A DNA stretch of 7,732 nt, taken from NCBI GenBank assembly GCA_001796045.1, contig MGLN01000101.1, positions 5,867-13,598 of the forward strand, written 5' to 3'. The notes under the pieces are model-generated. The model was not told the DNA's origin. It made no database searches and saw only the letters and a list, made by a program, of their open reading frames with translations. The stretch comes from Caulobacterales bacterium RIFOXYB1_FULL_67_16. GTDB taxonomy: Bacteria; Pseudomonadota; Alphaproteobacteria; Caulobacterales; Caulobacteraceae. Positions 6,059 through 7,732 of the stretch are shown piece by piece. Numbering within the stretch: position 1 is the first letter of the stretch; each line of letters begins with the position of its first letter. The translations under genes and the position numbers were made by a program.

Positions 6059-6496
6059 ATGGCAGATGGCATCGCTCTAGACGCGTATGTAAAAGAGACC
6101 CTGCTGAGCATCGTGAAAGCGGTGATCGCGGCTCAAGACGACGCCACATGTGGCGGCTTCATAGGTCGGGCAGCGTATGGCGGCGCTCACGCGCCAAAGG
6201 ACGAATCGGAAAACGTCGTGACAAACGTGTCCTTCGACCTCGCAACAACGGTCGAAGACAGGGGGACGACCGGTGGCGCCGCTGGCGTGAAGGTGATCCC
6301 CTTCATCAAGACGGACATTCAAGGCCAAATCCAATCCGCTCATTCCACCGTCAGTAGGATCGCCTTCACCGTACCGGTGGCTATTCCGCGGCCGAAAGCC
6401 CAACGGGATGAGGATGCTCGTCGCGAAGCCAATGAGCGCGCCCAATGGGAGCGAGACACACAGATGATCAACAACCGAAGCAGCGGCGGGTATTGA
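6059..6496 (+). CDS. Small cytoplasmic protein resembling the Trypco2 family
   Basis: A 145-residue protein with no signal peptide or membrane segment. Residues 5-27 (IALDAYVKETLLSIVKAVIAAQD) look like an amphipathic helix. Residues 54-110 form a beta-rich region: VSFDLATTVED, a Gly-rich turn (GTTGGAAG), VKVIPFIKTDIQGQIQ, then STVSRIAFTVPVAIP. Residues 111-135 are a highly charged, probably helical tail. The order helix, then xFDxAxT, then Gly turn, then S-x-V-S-R-I-x-F-x-V-P resembles, from memory, the trypsin-co-occurring domain 2 (Trypco2) and related uncharacterised proteins reported near proteases and NTPases in bacterial conflict systems. That is recognition by shape and not a database match. 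No classic trypsin or NTPase neighbour is in the window; the nearest is a convergent M15 peptidase. Codon use (CTA, GTA, AAA and others) is looser than in the left-hand genes, suggesting different ancestry. Confidence 0.7.
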   Translation: MADGIALDAYVKETLLSIVKAVIAAQDDATCGGFIGRAAYGGAHAPKDESENVVTNVSFDLATTVEDRGTTGGAAGVKVIPFIKTDIQGQIQSAHSTVSRIAFTVPVAIPRPKAQRDEDARREANERAQWERDTQMINNRSSGGY

Positions 6497-6538
6497 CGAG
6501 ATAGGTCAATCGCAGCAGGCGCGAGAGCACAGGAAGCA

Positions 6539-6584
6539 CCCGATCAGCCCCGACCTCCGCAGCCGGGGCTTTGTCGTGATCGGG
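6539..6584. terminator. Nested hairpin between convergent genes, probable terminator
   Basis: The inner stem AGCCCCG (6546-6552) pairs with CGGGGCT (6564-6570) around an 11-base loop and is followed on the plus strand by TTGTCGT. The outer stem CCCGATC (6539-6545) pairs with GATCGGG (6578-6584). It lies 42 bases after the Trypco2-like stop and 21 bases after the M15 stop as read on the minus strand, so it could end both transcripts. The T-run is poor, so termination efficiency is uncertain. Confidence 0.55.
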
Positions 6585-6605
6585 ACCGAAGCGTGCGAGC
6601 CTCTT

Positions 6606-7205
6606 CTACCGGACGAGCTCGTAATGCGGGCCATCATAGAGCGCCTTCGGCTTGCGTTTTCGATAAGCGAGGGCCTCCTGCTTCAGGCCCTCGGGGGTGG
6701 CGGGCAAATCATTCAGCGTGCGATCCCAGACCGCCCCCCAGCGGACGCGGATTCCGGCCTCGACTGCGGCCGCGCGAACCGCTGCGGCGATCTGGTAGTA
6801 GGGCTCGATCGTCTCGCCACTGCTGGTGACAATCTTCCAGGTCACGTTGTGCCCCCAGTTGGCCCGACCGTCCACATAGGGCACGAGATCGACGGCATGG
6901 GAGAGACCGTCATTCTGCGGACGATGATTGCTCTGCAGGGTTTTCGAGGTACCGCGCGCCACCAGCTTCGCCTGATACTTCAGGTCTCGGACTTGCTTCT
7001 CCGTGATGGTGAAATCAGCGTCGGTTCTTTCGATGGCTCGCCTGACGATCATCGCGAGATTGGGATGAACATCGCCGAGGTAGGCTTCCGAAGCCGGCGA
7101 AAGGGAATAGACAGCCTGCTTGTCGCCCGCCATCGACGGGAACGCCCAAGCCGTTGCACTCAGCACCATGTACGCAGCCGAATAGGCACGCAGACGGAAG
7201 GTCAT
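6606..7205 (-). CDS. Secreted M15-type peptidoglycan peptidase (VanY / L-Ala-D-Glu peptidase-like)
   Basis: A 199-residue protein with a signal peptide (MTFRLRAYSAAYMVLSATAWAFPSMA, likely cut after A26). The mature part has the layout of M15 zinc peptidases related to phage endolysins. The N-terminal SLSPASEAYLGDVHPNL (34-50) is followed by the candidate zinc site SNH94...HAVD106LVPYVDG, the helix YYQIAAAVRAAAVEAG (136-151), RVRWGAVWD (153-161) and DGPHYEL (191-197), with D191 as likely catalytic acid and H194 as third zinc ligand. Such enzymes cut stem-peptide bonds in peptidoglycan. One oddity: the family usually has H-x6-D for the first two ligands, but here H94 to D106 is H-x11-D, and the position six residues before D106 is D99. 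Either the loop is longer or the site is altered. The signal peptide points to periplasmic wall turnover instead of holin-dependent phage lysis. A GAGA-containing stretch precedes ATG 7205. Confidence 0.8.
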   Translation of the reverse strand: MTFRLRAYSAAYMVLSATAWAFPSMAGDKQAVYSLSPASEAYLGDVHPNLAMIVRRAIERTDADFTITEKQVRDLKYQAKLVARGTSKTLQSNHRPQNDGLSHAVDLVPYVDGRANWGHNVTWKIVTSSGETIEPYYQIAAAVRAAAVEAGIRVRWGAVWDRTLNDLPATPEGLKQEALAYRKRKPKALYDGPHYELVR

Positions 7206-7702
7206 CGCTTTTCTCGCTAATGATGTGTTTGGAGGGGCAGGCGGAGGCTACGCAGTTAACTTCCGCAGCCGCGGCTCAAGAGCCTGCCGCGCGGTCACTC
7301 AACGAGCGCGGTTATCTCAAATCGCATGTGATCGGATGCTGAACGGCCAGCTTCAGGAATCATTCAGCTTGGCGGCTATGCCGCTGCCACTCTAGACAGC
7401 GCCCATCTCAGGGAAATAAGGCCAATGAACAAAGCGCACCGCTCCCAATTTCCCGAACCGAAGCCAATCCTTTCAACACCCTGACGCGCCCAAACGGCCA
7501 TCGACCAACCACGCTTCGAAACCGTGTTAGCCTCGTCGTCCGGTCTTTGACATCGGGCGCCCGCCGCAATCCGACTGCGACGTCCGCCCTCCATCAACGC
7601 CACGGCAGGGGCCGCCCGGCGCGTTTGGCGCCTTTGGCACGGTTGTCACCCTGTTTTCGCGCCAAGCCGACAGACTTTGGCCGATCACCCGGCCCGCCCG
7701 CC
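7206..7702. other. About 500 bases without a convincing gene
   Basis: No open frame here has good codon use and a plausible start. A 75-codon minus-strand frame (7603-7376, GTG start) has mixed third positions and no recognisable features. Seen here are the perfect palindrome AGCCGCGGCT (7267-7276) upstream of the M15 gene, overlapping inverted repeats around 7338-7373, and a short hairpin GGCGC-GTTTG-GCGCC (7618-7632). I found no tRNA, insertion-sequence end or CRISPR repeat. Confidence 0.4.
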
Positions 7703-7732
7703 TCAGTACAGCCGGAACCCCGCCACGCCTCT
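7703..7732 (-). CDS. Possible 3' end of an outer-membrane barrel protein (partial)
   Basis: On the minus strand, nine codons reading RGVAGFRLY end in TGA (7705-7703), and the frame is open to the right edge. Alternating hydrophobic residues with a terminal aromatic residue are typical of the last beta-strand of outer-membrane proteins such as TonB-dependent receptors. Nine codons are too few to prove a gene; this is a suggestion only. Confidence 0.3.
   Translation of the reverse strand, partial: RGVAGFRLY

Noticed and set aside
5767..6111. Minus-strand frame of 114 codons upstream of the Trypco2-like gene
   Set aside because: Its DPRDKPEDD string comes from reading the palindromic repeat, and it overlaps the start of a better gene on the other strand.
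7505..7535. TTCGAAAC with CACG/CGTG arms, resembling a tRNA T-arm
   Set aside because: The stem is only four base pairs and no matching acceptor, D or anticodon arms can be placed around it.
7376..7603. Minus-strand frame of 75 codons with GTG start
   Set aside because: Third positions are mixed, there is no clear ribosome binding site, and the translation has no recognisable domain, signal peptide or convincing membrane segment.
7618..7635. GGCGC-GTTTG-GCGCC followed by TTT as a terminator
   Set aside because: The stem has five base pairs and the T-run only three bases, and no plus-strand gene directly upstream needs it.

Overview
The window looks like a piece of an alphaproteobacterial chromosome, most likely from the Caulobacterales (Caulobacter/Brevundimonas type). 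The reasons are very high GC with third codon positions almost all G or C in the left two thirds, the style of the proteins, and intergenic palindromes built on TCCTCGGG...CCCGAGGA. The lineage is inferred from style, because there is no rRNA or other marker gene here.

Left part (1-3254): the 5' end of a secreted protein with a peptidoglycan-binding-like repeat runs off the left edge on the minus strand. A divergent plus-strand unit then follows: a GPH/MelB-type sugar:cation symporter, MazG (NTP pyrophosphohydrolase) and a HAD-IA phosphatase. The symporter and mazG overlap by ATGA, and mazG and the HAD gene are 8 bases apart, so the three are probably co-transcribed. MazG and the HAD enzyme fit metabolite housekeeping, and the transporter's substrate is unknown.

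Middle (3261-5660): the peroxide-detoxification pair ahpC-ahpF, transcribed on the minus strand and converging on the HAD gene with only 6 bases between stop codons. AhpC reduces peroxides and AhpF re-reduces AhpC with NADH. The ahpC-ahpF gap carries a strong UUCG-capped hairpin whose proximal arm (ahpC side) can also pair perfectly with a second downstream site. Upstream of ahpC is a weak promoter with a LysR-type (OxyR-like) half-site near -65.

Right part (5661-7732): gene-poor and different in character. It begins with three palindromic intergenic repeats, two of them forming a 31-base imperfect inverted repeat. Two convergent genes with looser codon use follow: a 145-residue cytoplasmic protein resembling the Trypco2 family known from bacterial conflict systems, and a secreted M15-type (VanY/L-Ala-D-Glu peptidase-like) peptidoglycan peptidase. 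A nested hairpin between them probably terminates transcription. About 500 bases without a convincing gene follow, then the last nine codons of what may be an outer-membrane barrel protein at the right edge. This stretch is the best candidate for accessory or horizontally acquired DNA. No complete defence system, integrase, transposase, tRNA or CRISPR array is visible.
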